Source: CAKVOD01 sp050872805 (GTDB lineage: Bacteria > Bacillota > Clostridia > Christensenellales > UBA1242). Taken from it: DNA of 19,227 nt. Shown here one piece after another: positions 7,351 through 14,310 of the stretch. The first letter of the stretch is position 1. Every line of letters starts with the position of its first letter. The notes below the pieces were generated by a model, which was not told where the DNA came from, did not search any database, and saw nothing but the letters and a program-made list of their open reading frames with translations. A program made the position numbers and the translations under genes. Location: the NCBI GenBank assembly GCA_050872805.1, contig JBNMHN010000015.1, positions 1 through 19,227 of the forward strand, in the 5' to 3' direction.

Positions 7351-10059
7351 ATGGATAATGAAGAAATAATCAATAAAAACCTCAATCAAAGAGTGGTTGA
7401 AGTAGACGTCGAATCGGAAATGAAAAAAGCGTTTATGGATTACGCAATGGCAGTCAACGTATCGCGTGCAATTCCTGATGTTCGCGACGGGTTGAAGCCT
7501 GTTCATAGACGTATACTTTTCAGTATGGGCGAACTCAACTTGTTCAACGACAAGCCGTATAGAAAGTGCGCGAGAATCGTCGGTGATGTTCTCGGTAAAT
7601 ATCACCCACACGGCGATTCAGCCGTATATGACGCATTGGTGCGTTTGGCACAAGACTTCTCAATTCGCTGCCCACTTGTTGACGGGCACGGAAACTTTGG
7701 TTCTGTCGACGGCGACGGCGCAGCGGCAATGAGGTATACGGAAGCGCGCTTGTCTAAAATAGCCGCTGAAATGCTTCGCGATTTGGAGAAAAACTGCGTT
7801 GACTTCTATCCAAACTTTGACGGTACAATTATGCAGCCAACCGTTTTGCCAAGCAGATTTCCAAACTTGCTTGTCAATGGTTCGGACGGTATTGCAGTCG
7901 GTATGGCAACAAACATTCCGCCACACAACCTTGGTGAAGCAATCGACTGCGTTGTCGCAATGATTGACAATCCCGAAATCTCAATTGATGAACTTATCCA
8001 AATTATGCCTGCGCCAGACTTTCCAACAGGCGGCATAATTATGGGGCGCAACGCCATTCGCCAAGCGTACAAAACGGGGCGCGGCGGTATTGTTGTTAGA
8101 GCGAAAGCGGACATCGAGGAGGACGGCAACAAAAGCCGTATCGTCGTCACTGAAATTCCGTATCAAGTCAACAAAGCGCGACTTGTCGCACAAATCGCGG
8201 ACTTGGTCAAAAACAAAAAGATTGAAGGAATTTCCGATATTCGTGAAGAATCCGACCGCGACGGTATGCGCGTTGTAATCGAAGTCAAAAAGGATGCTAA
8301 TGCGCAAGTCGTTTTGAACTTGCTTTATAAGCACAGCAACTTGCAAGTTAGTGACGGCATTATTATGCTTGCACTTGCGGACGGCGAACCGAAAGTTATG
8401 AACCTGCGCGAAATATTGTATTACTATCTCAAACACCAAAGAGAAGTTATTTTGCGCAGAACGCAATACGAACTTGAAAAAGCGCAAGAAAAAGAACATA
8501 TCATTGAGGGCTTGGTAATCGCACTCGCAAACATCGACGAAGTAATTAGAATTATCAAGCAGTCATCCGATAAAGTGGAAGCAGGGCAAAAATTGCGCGA
8601 CAGCTTCTTGCTCACTGAAAAGCAAAGCACCGCGATTTTGGAAATGCGCTTGCAAAGATTGACAAGCCTTGAAGTCGAAAAATTGCGCAAAGAATTGGCG
8701 GACTTGAAAGCATTGATTGCCGAACTTAAGAGCATTATCGAAAGTCCACAAAAAATTGACGCCATTATACGCAAAGAAATTCTTGAAATCAAAGATAAAT
8801 ATAGCACGCCGCGTCGCACTGAAATTAGCGTCGACTATGGCGACATTGATATTGAAGATTTAATTCCTAAAGAAGAAGTTGTCATTTCTTTGACACGTGA
8901 AGGTTACATCAAACGCCTTGCGCTCAGCGAATATAAATCGCAAAATAGAGGCGGAATTGGCGTTATCGGGCACAAGCCAAAGGAAGAGGACTTTGTCGAC
9001 AATATGTTGATTACAAATTCACATAGCGACTTGTTCTGCTTCTCAAACAAAGGACGCGTCTATAGTATGCGCGCATTTGAAATACCTGAAGCACAAAAAA
9101 CGGCAAAAGGTAGAGCAATGGTAAACCTTTTGAGCCTCGCGCAAGGTGAAAAAATTACGGCAATTATTCCTGTAACTGACCGCTCAAGCGGATACTTGGT
9201 TATGGCAACGCGTAAAGGGCTCATCAAAAAGACTCCGTTGCGCGCGTTTGAGAGAATTAACAAAAATGGTAAGTACGCAATCACGCTTATCGACGACGAC
9301 GAATTAATTGGCGTCGCACTTAGTGACGGCACAAAGCAAATATTGCTTGCAAGTGATAGTGGGCGTTGCATACGCTTCAATGAAAGCGGCGTCCGCGCAA
9401 TGGGGCGCACCGCGAAAGGTGTCCGCGCGATGAGATTGCAGGAAGACGCCAAAGTTGTCGATATGGCAATTGTAGAAGAAAATGACTATGTTTTGGTTGT
9501 TTCGGAACTAGGTATCGGTAAACGCCTCAAAGTCAATGAAATACGTCGAACAGCACGCGCAGGGCAAGGCGTCAAAGCAGGTAGATTCAATACCAAAACA
9601 GGCAAACTTGTTTGTATGAAGAAAGTGACCGACGAAAACGACGTTATGCTCGTTACAGTCAATGGTACAGTTATGCGCACGCACGCCGACCAAATCAGTA
9701 TTGTCGGGCGTATGACTTACGGCGTACGTATTATGAACATCAAGAACGATAACAAAGTCGTCAGCGTCGGCGTCACAGTCAAAGAATGTGACGAGGAGCA
9801 TACGGAAAATGAGTTTGAAGCAGTTGAAGAAAACGACGGATTAAATGAACCAGATGACAATGTCGAAAACGAAATCATTGAAAATGAAGAAAACACAATG
9901 AGCGCGGATGAAAATGACGACACCATTGAAGAACTTGGCGAAGAAAACGACTTTTTGAACAAGAAATTGAGCGTCGATGACCTCGACATTGACTTGGACG
10001 ATAGCGAAGATAATGAAACTTCTTCAAATTCTGAAAATGATGAAGAATACGACGAATAA
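7351..10059 (+). CDS. gyrA: DNA gyrase subunit A with long acidic C-terminal tail
   Basis: 902 residues, about 80 longer than a typical Firmicute GyrA. It is the cleavage and DNA-wrapping subunit of gyrase. The catalytic Tyr is Y129 in AAAMRYTEARLS. The quinolone-determining region reads HPHGDSAVYD with the sensitive-type Ser90 and Asp94. The coiled-coil dimerisation arm is near 370-450. The C-terminal domain (about 505-810) shows six blade repeats. The GyrA box, at 531-537, reads QNRGGIG instead of the consensus Q(R/K)RGG(R/K)G. Residues 812-902 are an extra tail, 42 of 91 residues Asp or Glu and only two Lys. GGAG precedes the ATG by 9 bases. A terminator follows the stop. ParC is unlikely because of the six blades, the box and the gyrB neighbour. 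Confidence 0.97.
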   Translation: MDNEEIINKNLNQRVVEVDVESEMKKAFMDYAMAVNVSRAIPDVRDGLKPVHRRILFSMGELNLFNDKPYRKCARIVGDVLGKYHPHGDSAVYDALVRLAQDFSIRCPLVDGHGNFGSVDGDGAAAMRYTEARLSKIAAEMLRDLEKNCVDFYPNFDGTIMQPTVLPSRFPNLLVNGSDGIAVGMATNIPPHNLGEAIDCVVAMIDNPEISIDELIQIMPAPDFPTGGIIMGRNAIRQAYKTGRGGIVVRAKADIEEDGNKSRIVVTEIPYQVNKARLVAQIADLVKNKKIEGISDIREESDRDGMRVVIEVKKDANAQVVLNLLYKHSNLQVSDGIIMLALADGEPKVMNLREILYYYLKHQREVILRRTQYELEKAQEKEHIIEGLVIALANIDEVIRIIKQSSDKVEAGQKLRDSFLLTEKQSTAILEMRLQRLTSLEVEKLRKELADLKALIAELKSIIESPQKIDAIIRKEILEIKDKYSTPRRTEISVDYGDIDIEDLIPKEEVVISLTREGYIKRLALSEYKSQNRGGIGVIGHKPKEEDFVDNMLITNSHSDLFCFSNKGRVYSMRAFEIPEAQKTAKGRAMVNLLSLAQGEKITAIIPVTDRSSGYLVMATRKGLIKKTPLRAFERINKNGKYAITLIDDDELIGVALSDGTKQILLASDSGRCIRFNESGVRAMGRTAKGVRAMRLQEDAKVVDMAIVEENDYVLVVSELGIGKRLKVNEIRRTARAGQGVKAGRFNTKTGKLVCMKKVTDENDVMLVTVNGTVMRTHADQISIVGRMTYGVRIMNIKNDNKVVSVGVTVKECDEEHTENEFEAVEENDGLNEPDDNVENEIIENEENTMSADENDDTIEELGEENDFLNKKLSVDDLDIDLDDSEDNETSSNSENDEEYDE

Positions 10060-10071
10060 TTTGCATAAATG

Positions 10072-10105
10072 AAAAGCAAAAGGCATTCAACCTTTTGCTT
10101 TTTTT
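10072..10105 (+). terminator. rho-independent terminator of gyrB-gyrA
   Basis: Perfect 12-bp stem AAAAGCAAAAGG / CCTTTTGCTTTT with a 7-base loop and a T tract, 12 bases after the gyrA stop. Confidence 0.92.
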
Positions 10106-10145
10106 ATGATTTTCGTAACATTTTTCAAAAAAAACCAAAAATGTA

Positions 10146-10175
10146 TTGACAATCGCATTCATTTTGCAATACAAT
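10146..10175 (+). promoter_or_regulatory. promoter of the toxin-antitoxin pair
   Basis: Consensus TTGACA (10146-10151), 18-base spacer, TACAAT (10170-10175). A second AT-rich -10-like TATAAT is at 10180. Between promoter and AGGAGG lies a 6-bp inverted repeat (ATTTTA 10193-10198, TAAAAT 10206-10211), a possible but low-complexity operator for antitoxin autoregulation. Confidence 0.7.
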
Positions 10176-10228
10176 AGTGTATAATATAATAAATTTTAGA
10201 CATAATAAAATGTTAGGAGGTAAAAGTT

Positions 10229-10534
10229 ATGGCAAAAACTGAGAATATTTTTGTGAGAGTAGAACCTGAGATAAAAGAGCAAGCAGAATGTATTTTAAAT
10301 TCATTGGGAGTGCCTATGTCAAACGCAGTAGGAATGTTTTTGAAGCAAGTAGTTTTGCAAAATGGTTTACCATTTGAAGTAAAGTTGCCGACCAATAAGC
10401 CGATTTCTTATAATTCGCTCAGTAAAGGTGAATTTGACTCAATTATTGCACAAGGTGTCACCGATTATGACAACGGATGCGTTTCAAATTCTGCTGAAGT
10501 AAAAGCACAAATGAAAAAGGATTTTGGGTTATGA
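10229..10534 (+). CDS. type II antitoxin, RelB/DinJ family
   Basis: 101 residues. The N-terminus (KTENIFVRVEPEIKEQAE) followed by LGVPMSNAVGMFLKQVVLQNGLPFEV is the RelB/DinJ ribbon-helix-helix pattern: a beta strand that contacts DNA, then two helices. The remaining half (about residues 55-101) is the toxin-wrapping region. Such antitoxins neutralise a RelE/YafQ-type mRNA endoribonuclease and repress their own operon. Strong AGGAGG lies 8 bases before the ATG. Its stop overlaps the toxin start in an ATGA, a typical translationally coupled layout. The base composition is more AT-rich than gyrA next to it, consistent with acquisition by transfer. Because the toxin frame is broken, this antitoxin may now be an orphan. 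Confidence 0.92.
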   Translation: MAKTENIFVRVEPEIKEQAECILNSLGVPMSNAVGMFLKQVVLQNGLPFEVKLPTNKPISYNSLSKGEFDSIIAQGVTDYDNGCVSNSAEVKAQMKKDFGL

Positions 10535-10858
10535 GTTGGAATATTTTTTACACTGATAGAGCCAAAAATGATTTACAAGCAATATATAAGTATGTAGCAT
10601 TTTCCTTGGAAGCACCTGAGGTTGCATATAAATTAGTTAATCGAATTATGGATTAATCGAATTATGGATGAAATAGATAGCCTAGAAACAATGCCAGAAC
10701 GATATTCGTTATATGAGGAAGAACCGTGGCGTAGTAAAGGGCTTAGAAACCTAATAGTTGACAATTATTTAATCTTTTATTTTACTGACAAGAGTAAAAG
10801 GGATGTTGTAATTGTGTCAATTATGTACGGCGGTAGAGATGTTTCACAACTATTATAG
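10531..10858 (+). pseudogene. RelE/ParE family toxin, disrupted by a 16-bp tandem duplication
   Basis: The start ATG overlaps the antitoxin stop (ATGA). The first frame reads MSWNIFYTDRAKNDL and on to VNRIMD, then hits TAA at 10654-10656 after 41 codons. A second fragment in the +1 frame continues to the TAG at 10858 (DEIDSLETMPERYSLYEEE, then GLRNLIVDNYL, and MYGGRDVSQLL at the end), all typical of RelE/ParE toxins of the plasmid-stabilisation type. The cause is visible: TAATCGAATTATGGAT occurs twice in direct succession at 10638-10669. Removing one copy restores a continuous 103-residue toxin with family-typical length and motifs. As sequenced the product is truncated. It could be a dead gene, a reversible slippage state, or an assembly artefact. 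An ATG at 10664 could restart the second half, but that would lack the first helix. Confidence 0.9.
10637..10669 (+). repeat. 16-bp perfect tandem duplication inside the toxin gene
   Basis: Two adjacent identical 16-bp units (10638-10653 and 10654-10669), with one further matching base on the left. Sixteen is not a multiple of three, so the extra unit shifts the frame by one and introduces the TAA. Confidence 0.97.
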
Positions 10859-10880
10859 ATAAGAGGAATTGTTTTCCCTA

Positions 10881-10909
10881 TTGACAGATTGTTGATTGTG
10901 TGGTATACT
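10881..10909 (+). promoter_or_regulatory. sigma-A promoter of the 202-residue protein gene
   Basis: TTGACA (10881-10886), 17-base spacer, TATACT (10904-10909), followed by an AAGGAG ribosome site and the ATG at 10932. The leader is only about 16 bases. Confidence 0.85.
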
Positions 10910-10931
10910 CAAGGAGTAAAAGGAGATTGGT

Positions 10932-11540
10932 ATGGATATTAGAGAATTGAAGCAGTTGAATGAATATGCTTTGCACGACAAGGAAAATTTGATTATTGAC
11001 ACAATCAAATGTCGTCGCGGATTTCAAAGCGAAGATGAAGTTGAAGTTTCAAAAAACATATTAAATTGTAGTGTTGGAGCACTTGAGGCAGACAAAGATT
11101 GCTTTAATGTGCCTTTCAAGGTTGTTAGAGATAATATTTTTAATTCGTATAAGTCACGTGGGGTTTCAGTTGTTGGGTTTGTAAAACTTGTGGGGAAAGA
11201 CGAACTCAACGGATATTATGCAGTTGGTTTGTATGATTTGCAAAAAGCAAAAGCAAAGGGGCTTTCAGCGCTTGACGCTTGCAAGCAAGGGCTTGGTTCT
11301 TTGATTGCAGTTATGCCTATGCGCACAGCGGATATTATGCACGATAGTTTGTTTGAAAGTGCATTTTATGATAGCACAATCAATGTTTTGCACGCAAACG
11401 AAGTAAATGGATACAAAGGGCTTGAAATTGAATCATACCACAACACATTGGTTGGGAATTTTGAATTTGACGACGAGTTATGGCGTGCCGTTGAATCCAC
11501 ACAAAATACAAAAGAAATGGACGACGAATTTACAAAATAA
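10932..11540 (+). CDS. hypothetical soluble protein, 202 residues
   Basis: Not recognised. 202 residues, no signal peptide and no membrane helix, so probably cytoplasmic. The N-terminal third is charged (MDIRELKQLNEYALHDKENL) with scattered single cysteines. The central part (about residues 75-130) alternates hydrophobic strands with glycine, SVVGFVKLVGKDELNGYYAVG, then a lysine/alanine helix. The C-terminal third includes DIMHDSLFESAFYDS and an acidic end. No catalytic motif stands out. It has its own consensus promoter directly after the broken toxin gene and ends at a terminator shared with the convergent XRE gene, so it is monocistronic. Its place between a toxin-antitoxin pair and an XRE module suggests accessory DNA, but no function is claimed. 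Confidence 0.75.
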   Translation: MDIRELKQLNEYALHDKENLIIDTIKCRRGFQSEDEVEVSKNILNCSVGALEADKDCFNVPFKVVRDNIFNSYKSRGVSVVGFVKLVGKDELNGYYAVGLYDLQKAKAKGLSALDACKQGLGSLIAVMPMRTADIMHDSLFESAFYDSTINVLHANEVNGYKGLEIESYHNTLVGNFEFDDELWRAVESTQNTKEMDDEFTK

Positions 11541-11565
11541 AAAAGTGGGTAGCCCACTTTTTTAT
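11541..11565. terminator. bidirectional terminator between the 202-residue gene and the XRE gene
   Basis: AAAAGTGGG / CCCACTTTT with a 3-base loop, A run on the left and T run on the right, so it can stop transcription in both directions. It lies between two convergent stop codons 22 bases apart. Confidence 0.85.
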
Positions 11566-11807
11566 TTTGTATCATTTGATTTTTTCTCTTTTTTCTCCTC
11601 AGGTACACTTAGCATATCATTTGCGTCCAAGTCAAGAATAATGCACAAGTTTGCAAATGTGTCGAGAGAAGGTAAAATTTTTCCCGACATATACTGCGCA
11701 ATAGTTGGTTGCGTAACATTTAGTTCTTTAGCAAGTTCAGTTTGACTTTTTCCACTAAGTTTAATTGCTTCTATCAATTTCTTTCTTATAATTTCTATTG
11801 TTATCAT
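11562..11807 (-). CDS. XRE-family helix-turn-helix transcriptional regulator
   Basis: 81 residues. An HTH_3 domain occupies residues about 6-62, with SQTELAKELNV (helix 2) and TQPTIAQYMSGK (recognition helix region) easily seen, followed by LPSLDTFANLCIILDLDANDML, typical of Cro/CI-type regulators. A short lysine-rich tail follows. There is no sensing domain, so it is a simple DNA-binding repressor or anti-repressor. GAGG lies upstream of the ATG. It is divergent from the small gene at 11903, and the shared region has a perfect palindrome inside that gene's promoter, suggesting that it represses its neighbour. Confidence 0.88.
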   Translation of the reverse strand: MITIEIIRKKLIEAIKLSGKSQTELAKELNVTQPTIAQYMSGKILPSLDTFANLCIILDLDANDMLSVPEEKKEKKSNDTK

Positions 11808-11850
11808 TATTTTGCCTCACATAATTTTATAAGAAATGCCTATAAAATAC

Positions 11851-11880
11851 TTGACATATAAGTAATACTTATGATACACT
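11851..11880 (+). promoter_or_regulatory. promoter of the 93-residue protein gene
   Basis: TTGACA (11851-11856), 18-base spacer, TACACT (11875-11880). The spacer holds the palindrome described separately. Confidence 0.65.
11858..11872. promoter_or_regulatory. palindromic operator candidate between -35 and -10
   Basis: ATAAGTA, one base, TACTTAT: a perfect 7-bp inverted repeat within the promoter spacer. A second, looser repeat (ATTTTATA 11824-11831, TATAAAAT 11841-11848) lies nearer the XRE gene. Size and place fit a Cro/CI-type dimer site; binding by the neighbouring XRE protein is inference. Confidence 0.6.
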
Positions 11881-11902
11881 AACAAGTGTATGCGAGGATA
11901 TT

Positions 11903-12184
11903 ATGGTCGATATTGAAAAAATCATTTATGATTCATTTTATTATGTTAAGGTGGCTGAAGAATTAAAAAGTCGCGAGCGCGAATTTGGTAAAGCGCTGGA
12001 CAAATTGTATCAAACATTTAGTAAAGAACAAGAATTAATGTTTGATGATGTTATAGAACTAAAGTTAGAGGAAGAAGAAATACTTGAAATGAAACTTATT
12101 AAATTTGTCTTAGATATTGTACGCGCAATTTTTGGTGCGCCAGCGCAAAATGTAAGTAGTGAGATAAAGGAAAAGGAAATTTAA
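11903..12184 (+). CDS. small hypothetical protein, 93 residues, helical
   Basis: 93 residues, predominantly charged and helical: EELKSREREFGKALDKLYQTF, then an acidic EEEEILEMK stretch, then a more hydrophobic helix IKFVLDIVRAIFGAP and a polar end. The general pattern (small, Leu/Glu-rich, a hydrophobic segment at the C-terminal end) recalls the small phage- and Clostridia-associated DUF6809 proteins, but the match is too weak for a call. GAGGA lies 5 bases before the ATG. It is divergent from the XRE gene and its promoter contains the palindromic operator, so it is probably the regulated target. No terminator is obvious after it. Confidence 0.65.
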   Translation: MVDIEKIIYDSFYYVKVAEELKSREREFGKALDKLYQTFSKEQELMFDDVIELKLEEEEILEMKLIKFVLDIVRAIFGAPAQNVSSEIKEKEI

Positions 12185-12239
12185 TAAATATTTAATTGCC
12201 GTGAGTAATCAAAACTTAGAATTTGTTGTCGAAAATAGT

Positions 12240-12267
12240 TTGAAAATGTATTTTTTTTTGGTATAAT
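12240..12267 (+). promoter_or_regulatory. promoter of the four-helix membrane protein gene
   Basis: TTGAAA (12240-12245), 16-base spacer containing a long T run, TATAAT (12262-12267). AAGGAGA at 12274-12280 sets the start at ATG 12288 and leaves a very short leader. Confidence 0.7.
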
Positions 12268-12287
12268 CTTTGCAAGGAGATTTTGAT

Positions 12288-12995
12288 ATGCAAAAGTATA
12301 ATGCCTTTAGCAATGTGTTTTTTGTTCGTGACAAAAAAGACTGGGCAAAATGTTATGAGAGGACGGATTTTTGGGTTACAATTTTAGCAGGCGTATGTTT
12401 GTTGCTTTCGTTTGTGCTTGCTAGATATGTTGATAGCAACGGTGTTGGAACAACATTCTCGCAAATGTGGAAAATGACTAGCGGCAACTGGGCGCTTGTT
12501 ATGTGCGGAATTTTGACGGGTGTTTGCGGAATTTATATCATCACAATGAATTTGGTATTCAAAAACAGTGCAATGCTATCGGGCATTAACATTGGACTTG
12601 GTATTTTCATTGCAATTATGTTCGTTATGGAATATATGGTGCTCAAAAAAGTCGGCTTTAAGAGCGGCGAATCAATAGTCGTTATGTCGAACAAAGCGGG
12701 AATAGGCTTCTACCTTGGCATTGTAGGTGCGCTAATGCTAGCGGGGCTTGAGTTTTATAAACTTGGCGCGCAAGGTTACTATACTGCTGAAGAACACGAA
12801 AAAGAGAAGGCTGAAAGTGGCGTTCAAATTGTCGATGGTGTGGTAGTTGTTGACGGCGAAGCAATCGACACAAACACAATGAACGAAAATGAAACAGTCG
12901 TTGAACAACCTCAAAAAACGAACAAAACTAAACAAAAAACCGAAGTCGTTGAACAAGCGGCTGAAGAGCCACAAAACAAACAAGAACAAAATTAA
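12288..12995 (+). CDS. hypothetical membrane protein with four helices and polar tail
   Basis: Not recognised. 235 residues from the ATG at 12288; an in-frame TTG at 12270 lies upstream of the AAGGAGA site and just after the -10, so it is not the start. Four hydrophobic helices are clear, at about 29-48, 67-91, 95-119 and 136-157. The last 75 residues are soluble: EEHEKEKAE, then a short strand VQIVDGVVVVDGEA, then a Gln/Lys/Glu/Thr-rich low-complexity tail. No known transporter or enzyme motif was seen. It is a single-gene unit with its own promoter and terminator. The design, a small membrane domain with a charged disordered tail, is shared with the DUF378 and DUF2188 proteins in this window. 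Confidence 0.8.
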   Translation: MQKYNAFSNVFFVRDKKDWAKCYERTDFWVTILAGVCLLLSFVLARYVDSNGVGTTFSQMWKMTSGNWALVMCGILTGVCGIYIITMNLVFKNSAMLSGINIGLGIFIAIMFVMEYMVLKKVGFKSGESIVVMSNKAGIGFYLGIVGALMLAGLEFYKLGAQGYYTAEEHEKEKAESGVQIVDGVVVVDGEAIDTNTMNENETVVEQPQKTNKTKQKTEVVEQAAEEPQNKQEQN

Positions 12996-13072
12996 TTAAA
13001 AATTGTTTCCATTGATTAAATTATGGCAAAAACAAAAATTTTGGCAACATTTTTATCGTAATGTATAATTTT

Positions 13073-13097
13073 AAAGAGCATTAATTGCTCTTTTTTT
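13073..13097 (+). terminator. rho-independent terminator after the four-helix membrane protein
   Basis: AAAGAGCA, 5-base loop, TGCTCTTT followed by more T. It lies about 78 bases after the stop codon, and its T tract runs up to the next promoter. Confidence 0.85.
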
Positions 13098-13098
13098 A

Positions 13099-13126
13099 TT
13101 GTATGTGGCTTAAATTATGCTATAAT
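13099..13126 (+). promoter_or_regulatory. promoter of the GHMP kinase gene, extended -10
   Basis: TTGTAT (13099-13104), 16-base spacer, TATAAT (13121-13126) preceded by TGC, the same extended -10 as gyrB. Downstream, TATCATCA and TGGTGATA (13136-13158) form a small hairpin before the ribosome site. Confidence 0.65.
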
Positions 13127-13178
13127 AGTGTTGGTATCATCATCAAACGTGGTGATATAAAAGGTTTGGGAGAAAATT

Positions 13179-14210
13179 ATGCAAATTAGAAGTAGAGCGC
13201 CTTTGCGCATAGGACTTGCTGGTGGCGGCACGGATTTGCCGAGTTACAGCGACGTTTATGGTGGAGCAGTTTTTAACGCAACGCTTGGAATGTATGCTTA
13301 TTGCAGCATAATTCCAACTAATAATGGCCGAATTAAAATTGAAGCGTATGACAACAATAACTCAGTTGATATTGAATGCGTTTCAAAATTTGATATAACG
13401 GATGAAAATTTGATTTTACATAAAGGAATATACAACCGAATTGTTAAAGATTTCAACAACGGGCAGCCGCTTTCGTTTGAAATGAGTACAAGCAATGATG
13501 CGCCGATTGGTTCAGGACTTGGCACGTCATCGACAATGGTGGTTGCGATACTTGAAGCGTACAATAGGTGGTTAGGGCTAGGGCTTGATGACTATACAAA
13601 AGCATACCTTGCGTATGATATTGAGCGCAACGACCTCAAATTGTCAGGAGGCAAGCAAGACCAGTACTCAGCAGTGTTTGGCGGATTTAATCTAATGGAG
13701 TTTAAAACCGACAAAACAACTGTGGTCAATCCGTTGCGCGTGAGCAAAGATGTAATCAATGAACTTGAGTGTTCGCTTTTGCTATATTATAGTGGAAAGA
13801 GTAGGAGTTCTGCAAAAATTATAAACGAGCAAATAAAAAATACAAAATCTAACAATGAAAAGACAATGGATGCAATGCACAATTTGAAAAAATACGCATA
13901 CGAAATGAAAGATAGCGTCATCACGGGCGACATTGGCGGTTTTGCGGAACTTTTGCGTGAGGGGTGGGAGAACAAAAAACGCACATCATCAATCATTTCA
14001 AATGTGGAACTAGAACAAACAATTAATTTTGCAATGCAAAATGGCGCTGAAGCAGTTAAAGTTTCGGGTGCAGGTGGGGGCGGCTTTTTGATGCTATACT
14101 GCAACTCAATGAATCGTCAAAAACTCATTGATGCAATGCACTCATTGAATGGAAAAATTTATCCTGTCAAATTTTCCAAAATTGGCGCGGAAAGCTGGAT
14201 TGTTAAATAA
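13179..14210 (+). CDS. GHMP-family sugar kinase, HddA-like (heptose-7-phosphate kinase type)
   Basis: 343 residues, the usual length. The N-terminal RAPLRIGLAGGGTDLPSYSD is characteristic of the HddA subfamily (D-glycero-alpha-D-manno-heptose 7-phosphate kinase) and related sugar-1-kinases. The ATP-binding GHMP motif PIGSGLGTSST is at about residues 109-119. The C-terminal motif KVSGAGGGGF is at about 299-308. HddA phosphorylates heptose 7-phosphate at C1 on the way to GDP-heptose for glycan or S-layer decoration. The partner genes gmhA, gmhB and hddC are not next to it here, so the exact sugar is not known from context; a fucose- or other sugar-1-kinase is an alternative. Start: the ATG follows a GGGAG site. 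Single-gene unit. Confidence 0.85.
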   Translation: MQIRSRAPLRIGLAGGGTDLPSYSDVYGGAVFNATLGMYAYCSIIPTNNGRIKIEAYDNNNSVDIECVSKFDITDENLILHKGIYNRIVKDFNNGQPLSFEMSTSNDAPIGSGLGTSSTMVVAILEAYNRWLGLGLDDYTKAYLAYDIERNDLKLSGGKQDQYSAVFGGFNLMEFKTDKTTVVNPLRVSKDVINELECSLLLYYSGKSRSSAKIINEQIKNTKSNNEKTMDAMHNLKKYAYEMKDSVITGDIGGFAELLREGWENKKRTSSIISNVELEQTINFAMQNGAEAVKVSGAGGGGFLMLYCNSMNRQKLIDAMHSLNGKIYPVKFSKIGAESWIVK

Positions 14211-14235
14211 TAAATACTGATTATCAAATAAAAAG

Positions 14236-14297
14236 ATGCAAAAAACACCTATACAACACATTTTTAGTGTATGCATTAGTTTTTTGCATTTTTTTTA
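14236..14297 (+). terminator. long-stem terminator after the GHMP kinase
   Basis: Perfect 11-bp stem ATGCAAAAAAC (14236-14246) / GTTTTTTGCAT (14279-14289), with an inner weaker stem, followed by a T run. A run of A on the other side makes it possibly bidirectional with the convergent DUF378 gene. Confidence 0.8.
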
Positions 14298-14310
14298 AAA
14301 ATACTATACT

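Noticed and set aside
9717..10079. Serine-rich minus-strand frame of 120 residues at the end of gyrA
   Set aside because: Complement of the acidic GyrA tail (GAA/GAC codons read as Ser-rich on the other strand).
10664..10858. Second half of the toxin as an independent 64-residue gene
   Set aside because: It has no ribosome site and its sequence is the continuation of the toxin; it exists because of the 16-bp duplication.
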